From contig NZ_NPJI01000092.1 in the NCBI RefSeq assembly GCF_002251435.1, positions 1-40,831 on the forward strand: a stretch of 40,831 nt of DNA, written 5' to 3'. A model generated the notes under the pieces. It was not told the origin of the DNA and made no database searches. It saw nothing but the letters and a program-made list of their open reading frames with translations. The stretch is from Prevotella sp. P2-180. GTDB lineage: Bacteria > Bacteroidota > Bacteroidia > Bacteroidales > Bacteroidaceae. Below, piece after piece: positions 23,089-31,752 of the stretch. The translations under genes were made by a program, and so were the position numbers. How positions within the stretch are numbered: position 1 is the stretch's first letter; each line of letters begins with the position of its first letter.

Positions 23089-24176
23089 TTCTCTTTATTT
23101 ACAATTTCATCTCTAAGTACATTCAAGAAAGCGTGACCCCATTTTGTGTCAGGTTCCATATAATTACCTTCTCCCCATTCATTCCATGATTGAAGGAAAA
23201 TTATCTTATGCTCATAAGGCTTGTCTTTTACCACATCAAGAGCATGACTGACATGTTTGCGGAAAGCCTCGGGAGTCGCATTTTTAAATATTAAAGCTTG
23301 TTTTCCCCTTCGCGCTGTATGGTCGTATCCTGGCGTGATAACAGGGAAACAATCTTCTTTTTTTGTACATTCTGGATGAATCATAGATACCACCTTAGAA
23401 TAATCATAGACTTGCCCTGGCAATCCCAAAAATGACTTTATCCTCTTTATGATACCATTAATAATTCTTCCATGTCTTAAGGATTTAAGTACTGGGTTTT
23501 TATCGTTATGGCAATATCCGTCAAATCCCATTTCTTTAGCTTTTTCATAAGTAGTGTTACAACAAAAGAAGTATATCCCTTTTAAGCCTGCTTCTTTTGC
23601 CCATTTCTGCCATTCATTCATGAACTGAGACAATCCCTTAAAATCTTCAGGTAAATACACCATAAATAAAGGTTTCCCATCTACTTGAATATAGCGATGA
23701 TCCTTAAAAAAAGGAAGACAGTAATTGAAATGATTCCTATTATCTTCTGTACCTGGATAAACCATTTCTGCAATCATTTTCTTTTCTTTGTTCTTCACAC
23801 CTTTAGTCCAAGTTGCTGTGCTCCATTCATGATTTGCCCATCCAAAACAGAAAGGGAAATCAGGCTTCCCAGATTGAAGCACCCATTCTGCAGGTTTTTC
23901 AAGCAACTTCTTACCACCAAACCAATAATGCCAATACATAAATCCCTCCACACCTGCATCTCGAGCCATTTTTGCTTGAGCTTCCCGAATTTCAGGAAGT
24001 CGCAAATCATAAAAACCGAGGTCTGCTGGAATTCGAGGCTGATGATGCCCTTTCCATAGAGGCTTGGCATTAGCCACATTAGTCCATTCAGTGAAACCCT
24101 TTCCCCAATTTTCATCATTCTCAGGAATGGGGTGAAACTGAGGAAGATAAAATGCAATTACACGAGCTTTATTCAT
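23085..24176 (-). CDS. wbsX: WbsX-like (GH99-like) polysaccharide protein
   Basis: This 363-residue protein opens VIAFYLPQFHPIPENDENWG, followed by GFTEWTNV and WHYWFGGKKLLEKP, and ends with SWNEWGEGNYMEPD. These are the standard marks of the WbsX family (PF14307), related to glycoside hydrolase family 99 and found in O-antigen and capsule loci as a putative glycosyltransferase. Its exact reaction is not established for the family. It is cytosolic by sequence (no signal peptide). It overlaps the downstream acyltransferase by 4 bp and follows wzy by 4 bp. Confidence 0.85.
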   Translation of the reverse strand: MNKARVIAFYLPQFHPIPENDENWGKGFTEWTNVANAKPLWKGHHQPRIPADLGFYDLRLPEIREAQAKMARDAGVEGFMYWHYWFGGKKLLEKPAEWVLQSGKPDFPFCFGWANHEWSTATWTKGVKNKEKKMIAEMVYPGTEDNRNHFNYCLPFFKDHRYIQVDGKPLFMVYLPEDFKGLSQFMNEWQKWAKEAGLKGIYFFCCNTTYEKAKEMGFDGYCHNDKNPVLKSLRHGRIINGIIKRIKSFLGLPGQVYDYSKVVSMIHPECTKKEDCFPVITPGYDHTARRGKQALIFKNATPEAFRKHVSHALDVVKDKPYEHKIIFLQSWNEWGEGNYMEPDTKWGHAFLNVLRDEIVNKEK

Positions 24177-24180
24177 TATC

Positions 24181-25485
24181 TCAATATTTTTTAAAATAAT
24201 TTAAATTCCATGATTTATAAACAAACGCCAATATGAAATATATAACTATCATATTTCTTATCCAATTTTCCAAATTAAAAGCATAAAACTGCTCATGGAA
24301 AAAACATAAAAAAAGACGGGCAATAGAAGTGGCAAACAAAAAACACCACATATTAGGAATGCCTGACGATAAAAGGTCGCTTTTACATATCTTATTATAG
24401 AATAAGCAACTTATGCCAATTGCTATTACTACAAAAATCAAACCAAACAGGCCAAAATCTGCATAATAGTTTGCATAGCATGTATAAACATTTCCTAAAT
24501 GATATCCATTAATGGAACTAAAAGGGTATATAGTTTTATGATCATAAGCTGATGGTGTAGTTCCAAATCGACTGTTAAGCCAATCATAAATACTATGTAA
24601 AGTATAATCTGCTATATGGTTTGTTTTTAACCGAGGAGTGTGTTTAACAAAATCATCTAAGTTTTTAATTTCTGCTCCACAATATTCCGCAACAATTTCA
24701 AAAGCACTTTCTGTTCTTTCCGTTCTTCCCATAAGTGTTCCTAATTCAGAGAAAAAATACAAAAACAAAAATGCTAATAATCCAACACGAAGATATTTTC
24801 TTATTTGTAATTTCGAGTTTTGGGACCTACTAAATAATAAATAAAAAAACACTAAAGGAGTAATGTAATTCAATATAGGCATTCTACCGCCTGACGAAAA
24901 GGAACCAATTAATGCCAAAATGTAATTCAATAATATCAATATTCGGATTTTTTTTTCGGGTTTAATAATCAAATAATTCAGAGGAACCATTATTGCCCAA
25001 ATATATCCCATACCTTGAAAAACATGAAATGGGAAATTAATATACCAAGGTATATAAATGGATATGTCATCATTTTTAATTGATTCGTTAACTTCACCAA
25101 ATGACTGCAACATCATTACTACACCTGCATTTCTGAAGTATTCAATTAAATATAATACAACAACAAAGAATTGAATAATTAATATTATCATTAGTCTGAA
25201 TGCACTCATTTTTCGATATGTAGGCTTTTCAGCGATTTTGAGTGCATTCTTTTTTGAAACGTAATAATCTGTCAGAAATGCAACGATACTTCCTCCAATA
25301 AGTAAGAATACCGTATCGGATTGCATAATGTCTAATTTCCACTCTTTGCGTAACGTGAAAGCAATAAGAGCCATCATTAACATACCGGATGAAAACAACA
25401 CAGAAGGCCTGATTGGATTGGACCCGAATTTGTAAATTGATATAAGTAAAATAACAAATATCGATAGTAATACTACAGAAATCAT
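24181..25485 (-). CDS. wzy: Wzy-type oligosaccharide repeat-unit polymerase
   Basis: This 434-residue, very hydrophobic protein has about eleven membrane segments and one larger periplasmic loop (about residues 255-345) holding RLKTNHIADYTLHSIYDWLNSR and YPFSSINGYHLGNVY. That layout fits Wzy polymerases, which join undecaprenyl-linked repeat units in the periplasm. Sequence conservation is low in this family, so the call rests on topology, length and position next to transferases and Wzx in one operon. It is very AT-rich, as is typical for wzy genes. Confidence 0.75.
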   Translation of the reverse strand: MISVVLLSIFVILLISIYKFGSNPIRPSVLFSSGMLMMALIAFTLRKEWKLDIMQSDTVFLLIGGSIVAFLTDYYVSKKNALKIAEKPTYRKMSAFRLMIILIIQFFVVVLYLIEYFRNAGVVMMLQSFGEVNESIKNDDISIYIPWYINFPFHVFQGMGYIWAIMVPLNYLIIKPEKKIRILILLNYILALIGSFSSGGRMPILNYITPLVFFYLLFSRSQNSKLQIRKYLRVGLLAFLFLYFFSELGTLMGRTERTESAFEIVAEYCGAEIKNLDDFVKHTPRLKTNHIADYTLHSIYDWLNSRFGTTPSAYDHKTIYPFSSINGYHLGNVYTCYANYYADFGLFGLIFVVIAIGISCLFYNKICKSDLLSSGIPNMWCFLFATSIARLFLCFFHEQFYAFNLENWIRNMIVIYFILAFVYKSWNLNYFKKY

Positions 25486-25492
25486 GAATATG

Positions 25493-26119
25493 TCACTTTT
25501 TGTATGTCTTAATTATTTGGGCAGGAACTCCTGCTGCAACAGAGAAACTAGGAATATCCTTTGTTACAACACAGTTAGCTGCAATAACAACGCTGTCTCC
25601 AATATGAACTCCAGGAAGTATTGTAGCCTTTTCTCCTATCCATACGTTATTCCCAATTATCACCCCATCAGATTTACTAACCAATGGACGCTCTTTGGGG
25701 GGGGTATTTAATGATAGTTCATCAGTTAACCCATGAGAATTATCTGTGATGGTCACCCATTTACCAGTAACCAAATTGTTTCCAATTCTTATATTGTTTA
25801 TTGCAGTAATATGATTAAAAGCCCCAAAAATACATCCGTTTCCTATATGGATTTTTATTGGGAAATTCTTATCTGTTTCTAAAGGCCAAGCAGTCAGATA
25901 AATATTTTCTTGAAAAACATTACTTTCTCCAATGGAAATCATTTCAGGTGAAAGAATAGCCCCTACTTTTCTAAAACTTACATTAGAACCACAATGGGCA
26001 AAAATGGGTCTAAGCCAATTCGACTGTAGTTTCCATTTCATCTTTAAAATAGCCCGATACACTTGATACGGGTAGAAAAATTTCTGAATAAATATGAACA
26101 AATATTCAATTATCGACAT
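25493..26119 (-). CDS. Hexapeptide-repeat O-acetyltransferase (in frame at C8 tract)
   Basis: This 208-residue left-handed beta-helix protein of the CatB/WbbJ type has IGNGCIFGAFNHITAINNIRIG and VIGNNVWIGEKATILPGVHIG repeats, and ends DSVVIAANCVVTKDIPSFSVAAGVPAQIIKTYKK. The catalytic His is probably in NSHGLTDE. It would transfer acetyl from acetyl-CoA to a sugar. The coding strand has a run of eight C (25704-25697, encoding part of NTPPKERP, about residue 140) in frame here. The start overlaps the DUF4422 gene by 10 bp. Confidence 0.85.
   Translation of the reverse strand: MSIIEYLFIFIQKFFYPYQVYRAILKMKWKLQSNWLRPIFAHCGSNVSFRKVGAILSPEMISIGESNVFQENIYLTAWPLETDKNFPIKIHIGNGCIFGAFNHITAINNIRIGNNLVTGKWVTITDNSHGLTDELSLNTPPKERPLVSKSDGVIIGNNVWIGEKATILPGVHIGDSVVIAANCVVTKDIPSFSVAAGVPAQIIKTYKK
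25697..25704. repeat. Homopolymer G8/C8 tract in acetyltransferase gene
   Basis: Eight G on the plus strand (C in the coding strand) read as Thr-Pro-Pro in frame. This is the third pure G/C run of eight or more within 5.6 kb of very AT-rich DNA. Confidence 0.85.
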
Positions 26120-26976
26120 ATATCTTCTTTTTTTATAGTTAATGTTTCCAATTCATCATAAATTCCATCATTCTTCATACCTGTTATTAAAGCATAATCC
26201 CATTCGATTGTTGAGACTTTATTTATCCAATATGCTAATTTCGTTTTAAGCTGTCGATGTATTGGAATACTAAACAAAACTTGAGTAGTATTAATATTAC
26301 TAATTAGAGGCATTTCTTTGCAAACATATCCATGCAGCTTAATAAAAAGAGCCAATAACACTTCGCTCAGATACCCCATCTCACGTCTAAGTCTTGAATA
26401 ACTTGATGGCTTTAAATATTTATCTGCAGTGAATAATATATCAAAAAGCCACTCAGCATATCTGTCAAATATCTCTTTTTTGCAGATGAACATATTACAT
26501 GGATAAATGGCATTACTCATAAAAAAATCATCTATTTGACATTTCTTGTCAGGACATTTGGCAAGTATCACTTTATAAAGAATATATACGTCCTCTGAGA
26601 CTAAAGAACCGCACAACCATGTTTTTATACTTTGAGCAAATGCGACTTTTTTTGCCACAATGAAATCACACGAAGACATTAATTCTTGTATGTTCTCATT
26701 TGTTATCTTTTTTTGGAAATAACGTCTATAATGGCATAATCCGAAATAATCAATATCTTTCAGGTTTTTCCATCCCCAATAAATTGCGGTTAATTCACAA
26801 TATCTTGGGTTTTCAACACTAATATTATCACCAGTATCATCACCAATCATATTAGCCATTTCTTCTTTGTAAGGCGAAATAGCACGCCCTACATGTATTG
26901 GTGTATAAACGTCATCTTCATAAACACTATCTGGTTTATGACATGCTATCAGAATTTTTATTGTTTCTTCTTTCAT
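26110..26976 (-). CDS. DUF4422 capsular glycosyltransferase-like protein
   Basis: This 288-residue protein has the DUF4422 hallmarks: IKILIACHKPDSVYEDDVYTPIHVG at the start, NPRYCELTAIYWGWKN and DYFGLCHYRRYF. Members occur in capsule and O-antigen loci of Bacteroidetes and Firmicutes and are taken to be glycosyltransferases. NMFICKKEIFDRYAEWLF fits the middle of the family. A likely role is adding galactofuranose or another sugar, since the UDP-galactopyranose mutase gene is immediately upstream (11 bp away), but the donor is inference. Confidence 0.85.
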   Translation of the reverse strand: MKEETIKILIACHKPDSVYEDDVYTPIHVGRAISPYKEEMANMIGDDTGDNISVENPRYCELTAIYWGWKNLKDIDYFGLCHYRRYFQKKITNENIQELMSSCDFIVAKKVAFAQSIKTWLCGSLVSEDVYILYKVILAKCPDKKCQIDDFFMSNAIYPCNMFICKKEIFDRYAEWLFDILFTADKYLKPSSYSRLRREMGYLSEVLLALFIKLHGYVCKEMPLISNINTTQVLFSIPIHRQLKTKLAYWINKVSTIEWDYALITGMKNDGIYDELETLTIKKEDICR

Positions 26977-26987
26977 TTCAAAAATGA

Positions 26988-28109
26988 TTAGATATTCATA
27001 TTCAAAACATGTTCAATGATTGGAGCCATATCATAGTATTTATATTCAGCCAATCTGCCACCAAAGATGACATCAGACTCCTTAAAGGCAAGTTCGCGAT
27101 ATTTCTCAGATAACAAATTGTTGCGATCATCGTTCACAGGATAATATGGCTCCATACCGGGCTTATACTCTGTGGAATATTCCTCGCTGACCACTGTCTT
27201 TGGACAGTCATATACATCCTGACCGAACATCTCGAAGTGCTTGTGCTCGATTACACGAGTGTACGGTTCATCAAGAGAGGTGTAGTTAACTACGGCATTG
27301 CCTTGATAGTTTGGAGTGTTCTCTATGCGAGTCTTGAAGGAAACTGTGCGCCAGTCGAGCTTTCCGAATCTGAAATCAAAGAACTCATCGATAGCACCGG
27401 TATATACCAACTTATCGGCATATTTTCGCCAATCCCTGAATTCAGACTTGAAGAAATCAACGTCTGTTTTACATTCCAATCCATCAAGCAATCCGTCAAT
27501 CAATTTGTTATAGCCACCTATGGGAATACCCTGATATCGGTCGTTGAAGTAGTTGTTGTCGAAGACAAAACGCAGCGGCAGTCGCTTGATGATGAATGCA
27601 GGCAGATCTGTACACTTTCGTCCCCATTGCTTCTCGGTATATTCCTTGATGAGGGTATAGAAAATATCTTTGCCGACCAATGTCAGAGCTTGTTCTTCCA
27701 GGTTCTGTGGCTCATTACCATTGAGTGCCGCCACAGCCTCTGCTTTCTGCTCCTCAATCTTCGCCTTCGCATCCTCTGGAGTCTTCACATCCCACATCTG
27801 ATGGAAGGTGTTCATATTGAAGGGAAGATTATAGAGCTTGCCCTTATAGTTAGCAACAGGGGAGTTGGTATATCTGTTGAACTCCACGATAGAGTTAACA
27901 AAGTCCCACACCTCCTTATTATTAGTATGGAATATATGTGCGCCATACTTGTGCACATTGATTCCTTCAATGTTCTCGCAATAGACGTTTCCTCCCAAAT
28001 GCGGACGCTTGTCTATCACTAAGCACTTCTTGCCCTGATTCGCGGCAAGATGTGCGAATGTCGATCCGAACAACCCAGATCCAACTATAAGATAGTCAAA
28101 ATTTTCCAT
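26988..28109 (-). CDS. glf: UDP-galactopyranose mutase
   Basis: This 373-residue flavoprotein interconverts UDP-galactopyranose and UDP-galactofuranose in the cytosol. The FAD site is DYLIVGSGLFGSTFAHLA near the N-terminus. Further family marks are GGNVYCENIEGINVHKYGAHIFHT, EKQWGRKCTDLPAFIIKRLP and the C-terminal GRLAEYKYYDM. The ATG at 28109 is the natural start; a TTG two codons earlier is in frame but less likely. Base composition is noticeably richer in G/C than the flanking acyltransferase and DUF4422 genes, which suggests a different origin or stronger conservation. The polymer probably contains galactofuranose. Confidence 0.95.
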   Translation of the reverse strand: MENFDYLIVGSGLFGSTFAHLAANQGKKCLVIDKRPHLGGNVYCENIEGINVHKYGAHIFHTNNKEVWDFVNSIVEFNRYTNSPVANYKGKLYNLPFNMNTFHQMWDVKTPEDAKAKIEEQKAEAVAALNGNEPQNLEEQALTLVGKDIFYTLIKEYTEKQWGRKCTDLPAFIIKRLPLRFVFDNNYFNDRYQGIPIGGYNKLIDGLLDGLECKTDVDFFKSEFRDWRKYADKLVYTGAIDEFFDFRFGKLDWRTVSFKTRIENTPNYQGNAVVNYTSLDEPYTRVIEHKHFEMFGQDVYDCPKTVVSEEYSTEYKPGMEPYYPVNDDRNNLLSEKYRELAFKESDVIFGGRLAEYKYYDMAPIIEHVLNMNI

Positions 28110-28111
28110 TA

Positions 28112-28942
28112 TCAAAATGAATTATTATTCTTACAATATTCATCCAACGTCTGATTATTTAATTCAGCTTCAATATTGTTAATATCAGGATGAGTGTTAA
28201 AGTAATTGAATATTTTTTCTTCAGTTTCGCAATTATATATTCGTCTAATACCTGATTTAATTATTTTTATTGGACTTCCTCCTACAACTGTGTAAGGTGG
28301 CATCTCACTATAGTCCTTTAACAAAAGAGCATTTGGTGACGATACAATGAAGTAATCAGGAGTTTTTGTGCCTTTTTTGATAAATGTAGTATGACCTATC
28401 CAATTATACTTACCAATAGTAATTGGTTTTGTATTTCTACTTATCAAATGTGTGTTACAATCAATAGTAAAATGATCATCACTATCCATAACGAAACTAT
28501 GAAAGCCTATACGACTATGTTCTCCAATAGTTAGTTGATTTCTAATTAAAACTGATGTTCCGTCACTGATAAAGTTGTAACCCATAAAATTAATGGTTCC
28601 ATTGTTCTCAATTATGCAACAACCTTCTATTCTAAGAGGACCATATACATTAATAACACCGTTATTGTAAAATTTAGTTCTGCCTTGCGATTTAAAATCA
28701 TGATGCCCGATTTTTATTATTCCTTTTTTTATTGGACATTTTATATGGATTGTACCAATCTTGTATATATTGGTATTATGAAATATCAAAATTGGCAGTT
28801 TTAATCCTTTTTTTAATCCAAACAAACTAATATTGATTAGTAATGATTTAAAATAGTTTATTGATTCATCTCTTATAGAGAGTCCAATAATTTTAAGTTT
28901 TACACTTTTTAGTAATGAAATACACTTAAATACAAATGTCAT
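28112..28942 (-). CDS. Left-handed beta-helix acyltransferase
   Basis: This 276-residue protein has a central and C-terminal hexapeptide repeat region (GIIKIGHHDF, GTINFMGYNFISDGTSVLI, QLTIGEHSRIGFHSF) and an ending PYTVVGGSPIKIIKSGIRRIYN that is typical of sugar O-acetyltransferases. The MDSDDHF segment may hold the catalytic His. It is one of three acyl- or acetyl-transferase genes in the operon, so the polymer is probably heavily decorated. It is very AT-rich, starts 7 bp after wzx and stops 2 bp before the glf ATG. Confidence 0.75.
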   Translation of the reverse strand: MTFVFKCISLLKSVKLKIIGLSIRDESINYFKSLLINISLFGLKKGLKLPILIFHNTNIYKIGTIHIKCPIKKGIIKIGHHDFKSQGRTKFYNNGVINVYGPLRIEGCCIIENNGTINFMGYNFISDGTSVLIRNQLTIGEHSRIGFHSFVMDSDDHFTIDCNTHLISRNTKPITIGKYNWIGHTTFIKKGTKTPDYFIVSSPNALLLKDYSEMPPYTVVGGSPIKIIKSGIRRIYNCETEEKIFNYFNTHPDINNIEAELNNQTLDEYCKNNNSF

Positions 28943-28949
28943 AATATTA

Positions 28950-30473
28950 TTATTTTATAATGTTGTTAATTCTATTGATTACAATTTGATTAATCTTATG
29001 TCGCTCCACTTTAGAGATGCCTAAATAATAAATAAAGAAAATATTTAAAATACTAATTAAAAACAATTGTAACAGATTAAGTACAAAAGAATCTTCCACA
29101 TAATAATTTAATATTATTGCACATACTAAAGAGGGAATAGATGCAACTATGATTGGGTATATTACATCTTTACAATAATCATTAATTCCAAAAAAGATTT
29201 GTTTACTGACTATTATTATCCTTATGATATGAGCTACAAAATACATAAATAATTGAATTAAGAAAACGATTGTAGGTTCACCTCCAAATAGTAAAGCTAT
29301 ATATGATATTGGGATAACCATTATAAAAAAAGAAGCAATATATAACATGATCTTTTTAACCCTTCCTGTAGCCAAACTACCTGTAAGCAAAGGTGTTGCT
29401 AGTGACTGAATTAATGCGAATAACATTGTATATCTTACAAAAGCAATAGTATAGCATGGTACTTCTTTAAGCCATATTGACAGAATCCAATAAGTTTTAT
29501 ACATAATTGGTAATGCCAGTAAATAGGTTAAGAAGAAAGAGAATTTCGATGCACGAAATATTAAACTGTGCATAGCTTTTAATTCATTGCTAGAATAACT
29601 CTTGATTATCTGCGGTTTAAAAGCTATTTGAAAATTATTACTAAGCTGATTTACTGCATTCTGTACTTGAACTGAAATGCCTTTAGCTGCATTGACAGCT
29701 GGCCCAAAAAATATATTTAGAAGAATATTCGTACCTTGGCTTAAACAAACACTTGCAATATTGCCTAAAAAGTTCCAGCTAGTGAACCCAAGCATATCTT
29801 TATATAAAGAATTAGGTACTGATACAAAAGATATTTGCGTTTCTTTATATTTTTTGTTACAATATATAAAATACATCAGTGTTATAATTATATGCACAAT
29901 GCCAATTAATAATGCATAGTAAACCAATCTATCGCAGGGTGAAGACAAAATCAAAAAAGCAATTAGCAATTTTGACAATGCTTCAAAAATTGAAATATAA
30001 GCAAAAATACTCATCTGCTCATGGGCAATTATGAGAGCATTATAAGGATATGATAGAATCATCATCACTGTAGAAAAAATGCTAATATGATATACACAAC
30101 AAGCTGCGAAAAATCGATTTTCTGGAATGACTATTTTTTCATGTAAAAACCACAATCCTATTGTTTCTGCAAAAAAAACGATGATTAAGGCAATTATTAT
30201 ATGTATAACTAAACTCGCATTAAAAACGTTTTTTACTCCTTCTTTATCGTTTCTTCCCATATAAAAATTTAGGAACCGTTGTGTTGCCTCTATCATGGGG
30301 CCATTTATAAATGCGAAAAGAGAAATAATACCACCTACGATATTATAAATTCCAAAATCATCAATACCTAATGAATCAAGTACAACACGCGAAGTGTATA
30401 AGGATACTAACATAATGAGTAGCATCCTTACATAAAGAAATATTGTATTCTTTGCAATAATTTTATTATTCAT
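28950..30473 (-). CDS. wzx: Wzx-type polysaccharide flippase
   Basis: This 507-residue protein has about fourteen membrane segments with the MOP/PST exporter outline: MLVSLYTSRVVLDSLGIDDFGIYNIVGGIISLF at the N-terminus and AFKPQIIKSYSSNE between helices in the middle. It flips undecaprenyl-linked repeat units across the inner membrane for Wzy. It is separated from galE upstream by 204 bp of A/T-rich DNA that has no gene, the longest gap between intact genes in this operon, so an internal promoter there is possible, although I found no clear TAnnTTTG/TTTG pair. Confidence 0.85.
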   Translation of the reverse strand: MNNKIIAKNTIFLYVRMLLIMLVSLYTSRVVLDSLGIDDFGIYNIVGGIISLFAFINGPMIEATQRFLNFYMGRNDKEGVKNVFNASLVIHIIIALIIVFFAETIGLWFLHEKIVIPENRFFAACCVYHISIFSTVMMILSYPYNALIIAHEQMSIFAYISIFEALSKLLIAFLILSSPCDRLVYYALLIGIVHIIITLMYFIYCNKKYKETQISFVSVPNSLYKDMLGFTSWNFLGNIASVCLSQGTNILLNIFFGPAVNAAKGISVQVQNAVNQLSNNFQIAFKPQIIKSYSSNELKAMHSLIFRASKFSFFLTYLLALPIMYKTYWILSIWLKEVPCYTIAFVRYTMLFALIQSLATPLLTGSLATGRVKKIMLYIASFFIMVIPISYIALLFGGEPTIVFLIQLFMYFVAHIIRIIIVSKQIFFGINDYCKDVIYPIIVASIPSLVCAIILNYYVEDSFVLNLLQLFLISILNIFFIYYLGISKVERHKINQIVINRINNIIK

Positions 30474-30677
30474 TTCTTATTTCTAATAGGAAAAACTCTA
30501 TATACATATGAAAATTATTATGTAAACGAACAACCTCTTCTATGCCTATTTAATATTATATATACAAATCGTTTATTTAACGGTTTATTATCAATATCGA
30601 CAATTCAGAAGCAAAGAATCAGTAGCACTAAATTGATATTTTACTGTGCATGTGAAATATAAATCAACTCCATTTGT

Positions 30678-31727
30678 TTACAAACTTTCATATCCATTCG
30701 GATTCTGTGACTGCCAACGCCAGGAGTCACGACACATTTCTTCTATGCCATACTGAGCCTCCCAACCAAGTTCTTCCTTAGCCTTTGATGGATTGCAATA
30801 GCAAGTTGCTATATCCCCAGGACGTCTTTCTTTTATAACGTATGGTATCTTTACTCCATTTACTTTCTCAAAAGCTTTAACTACATCCAATACAGAATAT
30901 CCGTGTCCGGTACCAAGATTGTAAATGTATAATCCCTTTTCTTCATCTCTTTGAGATGATATTTCATTTCTATTTTCAAACACCTTCAAAGCTGCAACAT
31001 GACCGCGGGCTAAGTCAACAACATGAATATAGTCGCGAACTCCTGTTCCATCATGGGTGTCATAGTCGTTTCCAAATATACCTAATTCCTTGCGCAGGCC
31101 TACTGCTGTTTGAGTGATGTATGGCATAAGATTATTGGGAATGCCATTTGGATTCTCACCTATTAATCCTGATTCATGCGCTCCAATTGGATTAAAGTAA
31201 CGAAGCAGAACTACATTCCATTCACGATCTGCTTTCTGCACATCTATAAGTACCTGTTCGAGCATAGACTTTGTCCATCCATATGGATTTGTACATTGTC
31301 CTTTGGGACATTCTTCTGTAATAGGGATAATTGCTGGATCTCCATACACTGTCGCAGATGAAGAAAAAATTATGTTTTTGCAACCATGTCTTCTCATAAC
31401 ATCCAATAGTACGAAAACACCATTCATGTTATTCTCATAATACTCAAGCGGCTTGGAAACAGATTCTCCCACAGCCTTTAGACCTGCAAAATTAATCACA
31501 GCATCAATGTGATATTGACCGAATAAGCGATCCAGACTCTCGCGATCTCGAATATCTGCTTTTTCAAATGGAAATTCTTCACCTATTATTTTTGATACAC
31601 GGCGAAGAGCCTCTTGATTAGAGTTTACGAGATTATCTACTACTACAACTGAATGACCTGCTTTATATAATTCAATAATCGTATGTGAGCCAATGTAACC
31701 AGCTCCACCTGTTAGAAGTATTTTCAT
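30678..31727 (-). CDS. galE: UDP-glucose 4-epimerase
   Basis: This 349-residue extended SDR interconverts UDP-glucose and UDP-galactose (or the N-acetyl forms). It has the NAD site MKILLTGGAGYIGSHT (TGGAGYIG at 6-13), FSSSATVYGDP carrying the active-site Ser, and the catalytic YGWTK (Y-x3-K). LYIYNLGTGHGYSVLDVVKAFEKV is typical of GalE. It provides UDP-Gal for the glycosyltransferases and substrate for Glf. It follows glmS by 25 bp. Confidence 0.95.
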   Translation of the reverse strand: MKILLTGGAGYIGSHTIIELYKAGHSVVVVDNLVNSNQEALRRVSKIIGEEFPFEKADIRDRESLDRLFGQYHIDAVINFAGLKAVGESVSKPLEYYENNMNGVFVLLDVMRRHGCKNIIFSSSATVYGDPAIIPITEECPKGQCTNPYGWTKSMLEQVLIDVQKADREWNVVLLRYFNPIGAHESGLIGENPNGIPNNLMPYITQTAVGLRKELGIFGNDYDTHDGTGVRDYIHVVDLARGHVAALKVFENRNEISSQRDEEKGLYIYNLGTGHGYSVLDVVKAFEKVNGVKIPYVIKERRPGDIATCYCNPSKAKEELGWEAQYGIEEMCRDSWRWQSQNPNGYESL

Positions 31728-31752
31728 ATTTTTAATATATTATATTTACTCA

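Noticed and set aside
27237..28022. 261-residue plus-strand frame opposite glf
   Set aside because: Antisense to a well-conserved gene; no recognisable motif.
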